Source: DATLAN01 sp035527455 (GTDB lineage Bacteria > Planctomycetota > Planctomycetia > Pirellulales > Thermoguttaceae). Taken from it: DNA of 27,785 nt. The notes under the pieces were generated by a model that was given only the letters and a program-made list of their open reading frames with translations, searched no databases and was not told where the DNA came from. Made by a program: the position numbers and the translations under genes. Positions 1-7,907 of the stretch are shown piece by piece. Each line of letters starts with the position of its first letter. The stretch's first letter is position 1. Where the stretch lies: positions 1-27,785 of the forward strand of contig DATLAN010000459.1 in NCBI GenBank assembly GCA_035527455.1, read 5' to 3'.

Positions 1-552
1 CAGATCGCCAAGCTCTTCCTCTGTCCTCAAGAGGGCGATCCGTACTGGCGGCGGGACCGGGCCTTGCTGGAGCTGCTTTACGCGACCGGATGCCGGGCGT
101 CGGAACTGTCGGGCCTGCGGCTGCGCGACCTGCACCTGGCCGAAGGCTTCTGCATGTGCCGCGGCAAAGGCGACAAAGAGCGGCTCGTGCCACTGGGTGG
201 CCGGGCGGCCGACGCGGCGCGGGCGTACCTGGAACACGAACGGCCCGGACTGGCCGCGATGGCTTCAGCGGCGCCCGACTGGGTGCTGCTGTCCTATCGC
301 GGGCGGCGATTGCGGCGGGAGCGGATCTGGGAGCTGTTGAAGAAGTATGCCCGACGCGTGGGCGCCCCGGCGGAGGTCAGTCCCCACACGCTGCGTCACA
401 CTTTCGCCACACACATGCTGGCCGGCGGGGCGGACCTCCGCCAGGTGCAGGAGATGCTCGGGCACGCCAGCATCGCCACCACGCAGATCTACACGCACGT
501 CGACCTCACGCGGTTGAAGAAGGTGCACAAGAAGTTCCATCCGCGAGGGTGA
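1..552 (+). CDS. xerD: Tyrosine recombinase XerD-like, C-terminal part (5' end outside window)
   Basis: The reading frame is open from base 1, so only the catalytic half of the enzyme is seen. Xer recombinases resolve chromosome dimers at dif sites. The tyrosine-recombinase catalytic set is present: Arg in TGCRASEL, Lys in GKGDKERLVPLG, the HTLRH box, His in LGHASIATTQ and the nucleophilic Tyr in IYTHVD. The ending LKKVHKKFHPRG is close to what XerD proteins usually show, so XerD is favoured over XerC. A phage or integron integrase is less likely because the C-terminus is so Xer-like. The gene is convergent with the exbD cluster and its stop is 22 bases from the end of the last exbD. The family call is secure; the XerC/XerD choice is moderate. 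Confidence 0.9.
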   Translation, partial: QIAKLFLCPQEGDPYWRRDRALLELLYATGCRASELSGLRLRDLHLAEGFCMCRGKGDKERLVPLGGRAADAARAYLEHERPGLAAMASAAPDWVLLSYRGRRLRRERIWELLKKYARRVGAPAEVSPHTLRHTFATHMLAGGADLRQVQEMLGHASIATTQIYTHVDLTRLKKVHKKFHPRG

Positions 553-563
553 AAAGAATTTCG

Positions 564-589
564 GATTTCAGATTTCAGATTTCAGATTT
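564..589. repeat. Heptamer tandem repeat (about 3.7 copies of GATTTCA)
   Basis: Three perfect GATTTCA units followed by GATTT lie between the convergent xerD-like and exbD genes. The stop codon of the minus-strand exbD (575-577) falls inside the array, so its last residues (KSEI) are encoded by repeat sequence. Confidence 0.9.
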
Positions 590-1054
590 GGGAGTGAAGC
601 GGATCTTTTCGACCAGCGGGACGATTCGGTGCCGGTCGACGTAACCGGAAACCGAGGTGACGGCGTGCATCGTGTGTTCGAAACGGAGATTGCGGTCGCA
701 CTGCAGTTCGACTTCGGCACCGGCGGCAGTCGAGGCATGCCCGTGATCGTCGTTTACGAGACGGCGGACTTCTCTGCGCAGTTGGTCGAAGTCGGCCACC
801 TTCCGCTCGCCCATGTGAATAGCGGCCAGTTCGCCTTGGCGGTCGGCTTGCAGCGTGATGCGAATGAGCAACGGAGCCGGTGGGATGGCGTCGATGGTTT
901 CGGCCGCCGCCTGCGGCATGTGGATCCTGAGATCGCCCTCCGGCGCGATGATCTGGAACGTCAGCAGGAAGAAGATCAGCAGGAGGAAGACGACATCGAT
1001 CATCGGCGTCATCTTCGCGTCCGGATCGTTCCCGTCGCGATCTTCGTATCGCAT
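575..1054 (-). CDS. exbD: ExbD/TolR-family proton-channel subunit (third exbD)
   Basis: A 159-aa inner-membrane protein of the ExbD/TolR family, which with ExbB/TolQ converts proton flow into work on the cell envelope. The N-terminus is short and cytoplasmic, followed by MTPMIDVVFLLLIFF (about residues 15-29) containing the conserved channel aspartate, one membrane helix and a periplasmic domain. The start at 1054 (MRYEDRDGND) is chosen because the membrane segment begins right after it and AAAGGACG lies about 7 bases upstream; an upstream extension to 1147 has no family support. Its C-terminal half (GYVD...VPLVEKIRFTP) closely matches the next exbD, so the two are probably duplicates. It is separated from the rest of the cluster by 286 bases holding an inverted repeat pair, and may be transcribed with it or separately. 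Confidence 0.9.
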   Translation of the reverse strand: MRYEDRDGNDPDAKMTPMIDVVFLLLIFFLLTFQIIAPEGDLRIHMPQAAAETIDAIPPAPLLIRITLQADRQGELAAIHMGERKVADFDQLRREVRRLVNDDHGHASTAAGAEVELQCDRNLRFEHTMHAVTSVSGYVDRHRIVPLVEKIRFTPKSEI

Positions 1055-1255
1055 GGTCCACGTCCTTTCTTGTCGAGGCGGACCATAGAACGAGTTCCGT
1101 GCTTTCGGTCCGACTTGTTCCGGGGGTAAGGGGCTCGGCGACGACATGGACTTCGGTCGGACCGCGCGGAATTATTGCCCTAGTGCGGACAGCGAGGGCG
1201 CATAAGAAAAGGCGGCCGCGCCGGACCGCCGTGGATGAAGCCGCTTGAAGCGTAT

Positions 1256-1337
1256 AGTAGCCATCTCGCTCCGCGAGATGTGGCCGTTGAAGATCCGGAG
1301 CTTTTCGGGCCACATCTCGCGGAGCGAGATGGCTACT
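1256..1337. repeat. GTAG-footed inverted hairpin pair, family A (REPIN-like)
   Basis: Two perfect 30-bp inverted arms (1256-1285 and 1308-1337) flank a 22-bp spacer. Each arm carries GTAG near its outer end (1257-1260, and CTAC at 1333-1336) followed by a palindrome, CATCTCGC-TCC-GCGAGATG. The right arm ends three bases before the stop codon of the neighbouring exbD (1341). The architecture, GTAG foot plus hairpin in an outward-facing inverted pair, is that of REPIN elements. It could also act as a transcription terminator or an RNA processing or stability site, but no T-tract follows on the minus strand. Confidence 0.9.
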
Positions 1338-1340
1338 TTT

Positions 1341-1865
1341 TCAACTACTGCCGACCGGGTGCGGCTTGAATCGGATCTTCTCGACCAGGTTGACCCGCTC
1401 GTTCGTCTTGTCGTCGATGTAGCCCTTGATGTGGGTAATGGCGCTCATCACGTGCTGGAAGTGCAGGGTGCGGTCGCAGTCCAACTCGACTTCGGTCTCG
1501 GCTGCCGTCGATTTCCCCGTGCCGTCGTCGTTGACGTACTGGCGGATCCTGTATCGAAGTTCGCCGAAAGGATCGTTCCGGTAGGGGGCATCTTCGCCCA
1601 ACGGCTTACTTTCGCTCGCCCAGATGACGTCGCCGAGCCCTCCGTCCGCTCTGGCGGTGATGGTGACGACGACGACCAGCGGCTGATCGTCGCTGGGATC
1701 GCCGCTTTCGTAGGCCTGGGGCATCTTGATGCTGAAGTCGCCTTCGGCGGTGACGATTTTGAAGGTCATGATGAAGAAGACGAGCAACTGGAAGACGATG
1801 TCGATCATCGGCGTCATCTGCAGCTCGACGTCCTCGTCATGGCGGCGGACGTTGCGGACTTTCAT
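1341..1865 (-). CDS. exbD: ExbD/TolR-family proton-channel subunit (second exbD)
   Basis: A 174-aa ExbD/TolR protein. The signature MTPMIDIVFQLLVFF sits at about residues 17-31 with the conserved Asp, followed by one membrane helix and a long periplasmic part. That part contains an insertion relative to the first exbD (GGLGDVIWASESKPLGEDAPYR region). It starts three bases after the stop of the upstream exbD, so the two are surely co-transcribed and probably translationally coupled. Its C-terminus (GYIDDKTNERVNLVEKIRF) parallels that of the third exbD, pointing to a local duplication. Role in family: proton-driven movement of periplasmic partners together with ExbB. Confidence 0.92.
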   Translation of the reverse strand: MKVRNVRRHDEDVELQMTPMIDIVFQLLVFFIMTFKIVTAEGDFSIKMPQAYESGDPSDDQPLVVVVTITARADGGLGDVIWASESKPLGEDAPYRNDPFGELRYRIRQYVNDDGTGKSTAAETEVELDCDRTLHFQHVMSAITHIKGYIDDKTNERVNLVEKIRFKPHPVGSS

Positions 1866-1868
1866 CGC

Positions 1869-2327
1869 TTAGGTTCTCGCTTCCTTTTGCTCGGCGCGGA
1901 GGCGGAAGAGCTTGAAGCCCGCCTTCTGGCAAATGGTGATCACGTCTTGCACGAGCCCGGTCTCCGCATTGCGGTCCGCGCGGATGATGATCGTGGCCTT
2001 GCCGACGACGCGATCCTCCTTGCGGATGCTCTCCGCCTCGCGATGCATCAGCGTCAGCAGCCCTTCCACCTTGGTTTCCTCGGGACCCACGATCACGGTG
2101 CCGCCTTCTGCCTTCTTCGTCACCTGGACCGTGATCGCCGACTCGAGGGGTTTGTCGGGCGGCTTGGCCAGTTCGCTGGCGGGCAGGTTGATCCGGACGT
2201 TCTGGTCCTCGGCGGCGAAGTTGATCAGCACCATGAAGAACGCGATCAACTGGAAGGTCATATCGATCATCGGGGTCATGTCGCCCTTGGCAAACGGGGC
2301 CCCGCGCTTGCTCTCGTATTTCTTCAT
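1869..2327 (-). CDS. exbD: ExbD/TolR-family proton-channel subunit (first exbD)
   Basis: A 152-aa ExbD/TolR protein. Residues 17-31 read MTPMIDMTFQLIAFF and include the conserved Asp of the proton path; one membrane helix and a compact periplasmic domain follow. The C-terminal part (VQDVITICQKAGFKLFRLRAEQ) fits the classic ExbD/TolR periplasmic fold. It is the most divergent of the three exbD genes and lies directly downstream of exbB with a 42-base gap, so it is likely the basal partner of that channel. The Shine-Dalgarno sequence is weak (GGGA about 10 bases upstream of the ATG). Confidence 0.92.
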   Translation of the reverse strand: MKKYESKRGAPFAKGDMTPMIDMTFQLIAFFMVLINFAAEDQNVRINLPASELAKPPDKPLESAITVQVTKKAEGGTVIVGPEETKVEGLLTLMHREAESIRKEDRVVGKATIIIRADRNAETGLVQDVITICQKAGFKLFRLRAEQKEART

Positions 2328-2369
2328 GGATCAATTCCCGTTTCGGACCGATGTGCTCGTCCCAAATCC

Positions 2370-3218
2370 TTACTTCTTCTTCGCGGCCGCGGCGCCGCCG
2401 GAACCGGAGCCGACGTTCTGGAACCGGCTCATCAGGCCCTCGCTGAGGATGCCGACCTCCAGCACCAGGCGCTGCACGCGGTTGCGGAGGATGTTGTAGG
2501 CAGCGATCGCCGGAATGGCGATCATCAGTCCCACCAGCGTGGTCCACAAGGCCGTGGAAATGCCCACGGCCAGCTTGGCCGGCTTGGGACTGCCCGTCGC
2601 GATGGCGATTTCTCGGAACGCGGCGATCATACCTTGGACCGTTCCCAGCAGTCCGATCATCGGGCTGATCGAACCGATCAGGGCCATGTAGCTCAGCCGG
2701 TGCTCCAGCTTCATGTTTTCCTCTTCACCCACCTCCTGCATGGCCTCGATCGCCTGATCGTAGCCGGCCGAGAGCTTGGCCAGTCCGGCCGAAAGGACCT
2801 GGCCGAGGAACGACTCGTCGTTCTTGGCCATCTCGTAGGCCTCCTGGTACCGTTTCTCGTTGAGGTGCCCTTCGAACCCCTCGACCAGCGCGACCGGCAC
2901 GATGTTTTCCCGCCGGGCGGTCAAGAGGTTCATCACGAACAACGCCACCAGCGTGAACGAGATGCTCAAGAACACGGCGCTGTAGAACCATCCCAGCGCG
3001 TGGAACATCCACTCCAGGAGATTCATGTCCTTGATGGTTTGTTGCTCCTCGGAGAGTGTTCCCTCGTCGGTTTTCTCGGCGGTCTTTTCCTCCTCCTGAG
3101 CGACCGCCGTCGAGTTGCCGACGAGGCTCACGCTGGAGAAGACGCCCACCGAGAAGAGTAACAACCAGGCGGAAAAGAGTGTGATACCCAACCGTCCCCA
3201 CAAGAACCGATGCCGCAT
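2370..3218 (-). CDS. exbB: ExbB/TolQ/MotA-family proton channel protein
   Basis: A 282-aa inner-membrane protein of the MotA/TolQ/ExbB family. Residues 1-41 form a signal-like hydrophobic extension ending in NSTAVAQ, followed by an acidic, Glu/Thr/Lys-rich linker. Three further membrane helices lie at about 76-98, 178-205 and 219-241. The family signature GLLGTVQGMIAAF is at about 189-201, with SPMIGL just before it. An N-terminal exported extension is common in bacterial ExbB-like proteins outside Proteobacteria. ATG at 3218 is chosen as start because GGAGGT lies four bases upstream; a TTG four codons earlier would destroy that site. The low-complexity tail ends in AAAAKKK. With the three ExbDs it forms a complete stator-type channel. 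Confidence 0.93.
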   Translation of the reverse strand: MRHRFLWGRLGITLFSAWLLLFSVGVFSSVSLVGNSTAVAQEEEKTAEKTDEGTLSEEQQTIKDMNLLEWMFHALGWFYSAVFLSISFTLVALFVMNLLTARRENIVPVALVEGFEGHLNEKRYQEAYEMAKNDESFLGQVLSAGLAKLSAGYDQAIEAMQEVGEEENMKLEHRLSYMALIGSISPMIGLLGTVQGMIAAFREIAIATGSPKPAKLAVGISTALWTTLVGLMIAIPAIAAYNILRNRVQRLVLEVGILSEGLMSRFQNVGSGSGGAAAAKKK

Positions 3219-3386
3219 AATGACCTCCAAACTTGCTAAGCGGATGAATTGTCCGGTTTATTGTTGCCGATTTGCGAAGATGCCTTCCGCCACAAATCCC
3301 CTAAAAACTCCAGTGTACCTCGATTGCCACTGTGGCGTAAAGCGTCTCCCGTCGAATTCCCCTGCGGGACCACTCTTGCGAAGGCA

Positions 3387-4439
3387 CTATGACCCCACTT
3401 TGGTTGCCCAATAACTGTTCTTGTATTGCTCCAGGAGGATATTGCGGGCGTTGGCTGCCCGTTCGTCCTTCTTCATTTCCTGCCACAACTGCACGAGGTT
3501 GTACAACGCTTCGGCGTGCATCTCGGGAACCGTGTAATAGAGCAGGTCGACGTGCAGGAAGGCCATTAGGGCCTCCCGCTGGCGGCCGGCCGCGACCAGG
3601 GCGTTTCCCAACGTGGTGTACGCCCGGGCGTGCAATTCGACCTCTTCCGCGTCGGCGTTGGCGATGATTTTTTCGATCTCCTGGATGGCGACGTCGCGCT
3701 TGGCGGCATCGCCCGCCAGGCACTGGGCCAAGCCGAGCCGGGCGGCCAGTTTCTGGGACTGGGCCAGCGCGTCTTCGGCCGGGTCGGCGAGCACCTTTTG
3801 GAACGCTTGCTGCGCTTCAACGAGTTTCTCGGGCGTCTTCTGGGCCAGTCGTGCCCGGCCGATGGCCACCAGGGCCCGCATTCTGTAGTCGGGCCAGGGC
3901 GCGGCCTCCAATTGGCCGTAGTACTGTTCGGCGAAGTTGAAGGCGCCGACGGCCACCATCATGTCGCCCAGCACTTCACAGGCTTCCAGGTAATGGTAGC
4001 TGGTGGTGTTGTTCTGCGCGAAGGTCCGCATCAACCGTCCGGCTTCCTGGATCGTTCCTTTTCCTCCCAGTGCCAGTTTGCAGGCACAAAGGGCCTTGTA
4101 GAAATCGAGGTCCTGCTGGACTTCCCGGCGATCGACCTCGGACGCGTCCACCTTGGTCAGCACGTCCAGCGCGTCCTCGTAGCGGCCGCTGAGCAGATAG
4201 GTCCGGGCGGTCTTCATCGAGGTCGGTTCGTCGTCGAAGTAGATGGTGACGATTTCGTTGACCGGAACGTCTTTTTCCACGCCGGTGACGCCGTGCGCCA
4301 CGACGACCTCGTAGCAACCGATGGTCTTAACGCGGCCGGTGAGCGTTTCGGATTGCGTCTTGACGGTATCGTAGGCCCAGGCGGTCGCGGCGGCAGCCAG
4401 CCACAGACCGGCCGCGAGAAACAGACCACGTTTGTTCAT
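3387..4439 (-). CDS. Exported tetratricopeptide-repeat protein (350 aa)
   Basis: The start at 4439 gives MNKRGLFLAAGLWLAAAATAWA, a typical signal peptide, with AGGGAG about ten bases upstream; the frame extends further 5' without support. After the signal, residues about 30-85 form a small domain (LTGRVKTIGCYEVVVAHG, then VNEIVTIYFDDEPTSM) and the rest is helical with TPR-like pairs such as AARTYLLSGRYEDALDVL-type and AGRQREALMAFLHVDLLYY. It most probably acts in the periplasm as a protein-binding scaffold. It lies between the large TPR gene (65 bases upstream) and exbB, in the same orientation, so a role with the ExbB/ExbD channel is inferred, comparable in position to CpoB/YbgF in Tol-Pal operons. 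No enzymatic motif is visible. Confidence 0.85.
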   Translation of the reverse strand: MNKRGLFLAAGLWLAAAATAWAYDTVKTQSETLTGRVKTIGCYEVVVAHGVTGVEKDVPVNEIVTIYFDDEPTSMKTARTYLLSGRYEDALDVLTKVDASEVDRREVQQDLDFYKALCACKLALGGKGTIQEAGRLMRTFAQNNTTSYHYLEACEVLGDMMVAVGAFNFAEQYYGQLEAAPWPDYRMRALVAIGRARLAQKTPEKLVEAQQAFQKVLADPAEDALAQSQKLAARLGLAQCLAGDAAKRDVAIQEIEKIIANADAEEVELHARAYTTLGNALVAAGRQREALMAFLHVDLLYYTVPEMHAEALYNLVQLWQEMKKDERAANARNILLEQYKNSYWATKVGS

Positions 4440-4503
4440 GACGGAGTTCTCCCTATCTGATATTTCTTTCTGATGGACCGAGAGTATTCGCGGACCGGAT
4501 CGA

Positions 4504-7500
4504 CTAGCGCGATTCGGCCCCATTCAGCCCGGTCGGTTCCTTGCCGAGGGCCTCTTGGATCTGTTTGAGCAGTTGGTCGTACTGGTCGTACCACTCGGGG
4601 CCGCCCATTTTCGGATAGAGCTTATAGACTTTGAGGATATCTTCGGCGGCCTGTTCGTAGTATTGCTCTCTGGTGCTCTTGGTCGACTTCTTCTTACCCA
4701 ACGCGAAGCGGCAGACGGCCAGGTTATAGCGGGCCTTGTGGAACACGTCGCTGAATTTATCCAAATTGCGTTGGACGCGCCGGGCCAGCAGGCCCCAGCC
4801 CCAAACCTCTTCGTGCAACTTGGTCCCTTGGTAGGCGATCGTGAGGGGCAGGTCGTCTTTCGTGTCTTCGTCCATGCCCCATGCCTGGTAGGTCAGAGCC
4901 ACCTCGACCTGGGCGTCGAGCATCGATTCCCGTTCTTGCAGGATCTTCAACAGCACGTCGATGGCCGCCTCGTACTCGCCCGTTTTGCGCAGGCACCGGG
5001 CGCCGAGGACTTGGATGGCCGTGGCGACGTTGTCCGGCGCGCCGAAGCTCGGGTCGTCGAGCTTGCCGAGGATCTGCTGGTAGGTCTCGGCGGCTTTGCC
5101 GTAGTACCGCCTGGCCTCGTCCGGCGGGCTTTCGCCTTCGGAGGCGAGGCTGTCGCCGAGGCTGACGAACGTCTTGGCCACCCAAATCAGCGAGGCGAAG
5201 TCGTGGCCCTCCTCGCGGTTGCGGACGATGTCGAGGAAGGCCTCGAAGCTGTGGGCGGCGACGTTGGCTTCCTGGGGCTTGCCGGCGGCGCGGAGACCGG
5301 CGAGATGCCCTTTGAGTTCGAGGCCCAGGGCGAGATAGATCTGCGTCAACTTGGCGGCGGCCTCGGCGTCGCCGGCCTCGCCGACCAGCTTCTCCAGCGC
5401 CTGCATGGCCTCTTGGGCCTTGGCGGTCTCCTGGACGCCCACGTACGCCCGCAACGCCGTCTTGTACGTCGCCACGGCGAAGTTCTCCCGATCGGTCGCG
5501 GCGTTGCCGGCCTTGACCAGGGTCACGGCCCCGACTTTCCCGTCGTCGAGCCACCCGACGGCCTTTTCGGGCTCTCCGGCCCCGAGGTAGATTTGGGCCA
5601 GCGAGAGCACGGAGGCCACCAGCGTGTAGTCCGGCTGGTCCGTCCCGGCGTCGATCGGCTTGCGCATCCGGCCGATCCCTTCTTCGAGCACTTGTTGGGC
5701 ATTGGCGACGATCCGGTCCAATTCGACCTGCGTCTTGTCCAGGTCCGCTTTCATTTGGTCCAGTTGCACCTGGGGCGGGGGGTTGTCCGTCTGCTTCTCC
5801 AAGGCCTCGTACTGCTTCTTCGCCGCCTGATGGTCGCGGAGTTCGGTCAGGTAACCGCTCCACAGCTTCTGGCCGAGAATCAGTTCGATCGCCCCGCGTT
5901 TCTCCGAGTCGGGCGAGATGTTGTCGAGGTACTTCTGGGCCTCCTCCAGCTTGTCGCGCTCCAGGGCGTTGCTGATGAGCATCACCCAGGCCTGGTCGGC
6001 TTCCGGCTGGCCTTTGCGGCGTTCGGTGATGTCGCGGGCGATGCGGACCATCGAATCCCCGAAGAACCGCACGTCGTCGGTCAGCCGGTCGATTTCGTCC
6101 TGGGCGTCGTCGTTTGCCCGGGCCGTTTTGAGTTCTGCTTCGGCCTGGCCGGCCAGTTTCGCGTAGGCGGCCATGGCGATCACGGCCCCGTCCCGCCCGC
6201 CGGTGCTGTTGGGATAGTTGACGGCCATGAAGTGGCCCATCACGGCCGCTTCGTAGAGGTCTTCCGACGACCAGTAGAGATGGGAGAGGTAATAGCGGAT
6301 GACGTTGATATCGTCGGTCGGCGTCGTGGGTTCCTTCATGGCCAGCGCCATGCGGAAGTACTTGACCGCATCGTCGCGCGCCTTGGCGATCTCATCCTCG
6401 GCAAGGCTCGTGTCCTGCGTTCGACCCAAGGCCTGCGAGGCGCGGTCGCGGGCCTCCGCGAAGGTCTCCGGCTCGGGAGGCTCGAGACTGGGGTCGTGGT
6501 ATTCCGGTCGTGCCAACGCCTCCTGGGCTGTCCCCTTGTACTCGCCGGGGAAGCGGTACACCGTCTCGAAGAGCTTCTTGCCGGCGGCCAGCAACTCCCG
6601 TTTCTTCTTGGCGTCCTTTTCCGTCTTGGACTGCTGGTACATGATATCGGCCGCCAGGTACTTCAGCGCCAATCCCTCCTCGCTCGATTCCTCATCGGTG
6701 GGAGCCGCTCTCTCCCACTCCACGAACCGCGTCAGGGCGTCGGCACGCTTGGCGCCCTTCTCCTGCAACGCCGTTTCCAGGAAGATCACCAGGGCCTTGT
6801 TCTTGAGCAACTGGAACGGCGGCGAGTCGTCTTCTTCGAGCAACAGGTCTTCCAGGGCGTAATAGGTCTTCTCGTAGTACTCCTTGGACTTGGCCTGGTC
6901 GGTCTCGGCGCCGGCCAGTTCCTTGTAGCAGCGGGCCTCCCACATGTGTCCGTACAGGCCGGCCATGTAAATGCTGTACTTCTCGTACATCTCCTTGTAC
7001 TTCTCGGCCGACTTGCTCAGGGCGTCTTGGCTCTCTTTGCTGCCCGGCGCGTGGGTCTTCGAACTCTGGTAGATCACCGTGGCCAGGGACAGCCTCGTCT
7101 GCAACAGGTTCGCGCGGACCTGGGCCCGAGCCTCGAACTGCGCGGCGTCCTTGGTCTCGTCGAGCAGCTTGGGGAACTTGCCGTGTTCGTCCAAGAACCT
7201 TTTCTCCAAGCCCTCGAAGACCTTTTGGGCCTGGTCGTAGAGCTTGCGGGCCTCGCCGAGCAACTGCGTCTTCTGGTCGGCCTTGTTGGGATTGCCGGCC
7301 AGATCGACGAGGATGTTTCCCCGCTCGACCAACAGGTCGGCCAGTTTGGTGTTGGCGCCGGCCACCAGCTTGTGGTTGGGGTGGTCCTGGATGAACTTCT
7401 CGAACTTCTCCTTCGCCTCGCCCAGTTGTTGTTCCCGTTCGGCGATCGCGCGACCGGTCCGCGCACTCTCGATCAGCGTCACCCCGATCTCGTAGTCGAT

Positions 7501-7710
7501 CGACTGCTTGAATTCCTGGTCCGTCAACAGCGGACTGGCACGCATCACCTCCAGGTATTCCTGGGCCGTGTCGTAGTACCCGCGCTCGCGGAGGCCTTCG
7601 AGAAACCTGCGGGCCTCTTCGGTGCCTCGCGTCGAACCGACGGCGAAGAGAACCAGGCCGAGTGCAAAACTACCGGCCAACAGCCGATGGCACGATATGG
7701 AAGGCTTCAT
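4504..7710 (-). CDS. Large exported tetratricopeptide-repeat protein (1068 aa)
   Basis: Residues 1-29 are a signal peptide (SFALGLVLFAVGSTRG core), and the rest is almost entirely alpha-helical and rich in Ala, Glu, Lys and Tyr. Recognisable TPR-like units include RGYYDTAQEYLEVMR near the N-terminus, AGEPEKAVGWLDDGKV and TGEYEAAIDVLLKILQER in the C-terminal third, and a final YEQAAEDILKVYKLYPKMGG unit. A coiled-coil-like stretch (QVQLDQMKADLDKTQVELDR) lies near the middle. It is first in a minus-strand cluster with a second TPR protein, exbB and three exbD genes. It is likely a periplasmic scaffold linking the proton channel to another envelope component; the partner cannot be told from sequence. 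No strong Shine-Dalgarno sequence precedes the ATG at 7710. Confidence 0.87.
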   Translation of the reverse strand: MKPSISCHRLLAGSFALGLVLFAVGSTRGTEEARRFLEGLRERGYYDTAQEYLEVMRASPLLTDQEFKQSIDYEIGVTLIESARTGRAIAEREQQLGEAKEKFEKFIQDHPNHKLVAGANTKLADLLVERGNILVDLAGNPNKADQKTQLLGEARKLYDQAQKVFEGLEKRFLDEHGKFPKLLDETKDAAQFEARAQVRANLLQTRLSLATVIYQSSKTHAPGSKESQDALSKSAEKYKEMYEKYSIYMAGLYGHMWEARCYKELAGAETDQAKSKEYYEKTYYALEDLLLEEDDSPPFQLLKNKALVIFLETALQEKGAKRADALTRFVEWERAAPTDEESSEEGLALKYLAADIMYQQSKTEKDAKKKRELLAAGKKLFETVYRFPGEYKGTAQEALARPEYHDPSLEPPEPETFAEARDRASQALGRTQDTSLAEDEIAKARDDAVKYFRMALAMKEPTTPTDDINVIRYYLSHLYWSSEDLYEAAVMGHFMAVNYPNSTGGRDGAVIAMAAYAKLAGQAEAELKTARANDDAQDEIDRLTDDVRFFGDSMVRIARDITERRKGQPEADQAWVMLISNALERDKLEEAQKYLDNISPDSEKRGAIELILGQKLWSGYLTELRDHQAAKKQYEALEKQTDNPPPQVQLDQMKADLDKTQVELDRIVANAQQVLEEGIGRMRKPIDAGTDQPDYTLVASVLSLAQIYLGAGEPEKAVGWLDDGKVGAVTLVKAGNAATDRENFAVATYKTALRAYVGVQETAKAQEAMQALEKLVGEAGDAEAAAKLTQIYLALGLELKGHLAGLRAAGKPQEANVAAHSFEAFLDIVRNREEGHDFASLIWVAKTFVSLGDSLASEGESPPDEARRYYGKAAETYQQILGKLDDPSFGAPDNVATAIQVLGARCLRKTGEYEAAIDVLLKILQERESMLDAQVEVALTYQAWGMDEDTKDDLPLTIAYQGTKLHEEVWGWGLLARRVQRNLDKFSDVFHKARYNLAVCRFALGKKKSTKSTREQYYEQAAEDILKVYKLYPKMGGPEWYDQYDQLLKQIQEALGKEPTGLNGAESR

Positions 7711-7907
7711 CGCGATAACCCCACTCGATTCGGTGGTTTGGTGCAGTTATTTTTCGGCCGCCCCTAAGGACAGCCCCTATGAACACGCGTTGCCGAGGAC
7801 TTGGGGCGGTCGGGCGGGTTCCGGCGCCGCCCGCAGCGGCAGGCTAACTCATGATAAACTATCTTTTCTATCCGTTCTTCGCCCTTCAGGCAATCCCCGC
7901 CGCGGTG

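Noticed and set aside
1245..3161. Long + strand open frame opposite exbB and two exbD genes
   Set aside because: Antisense shadow rich in His, Asp and Arg; it begins inside the family A repeat and no family signature is seen.
4555..7767. Very long open frame opposite the large TPR gene
   Set aside because: It mirrors the TPR gene on the other strand, has Val/Leu/Gly/Arg-rich low-complexity composition and no recognisable domain; a product of high GC and codon bias.
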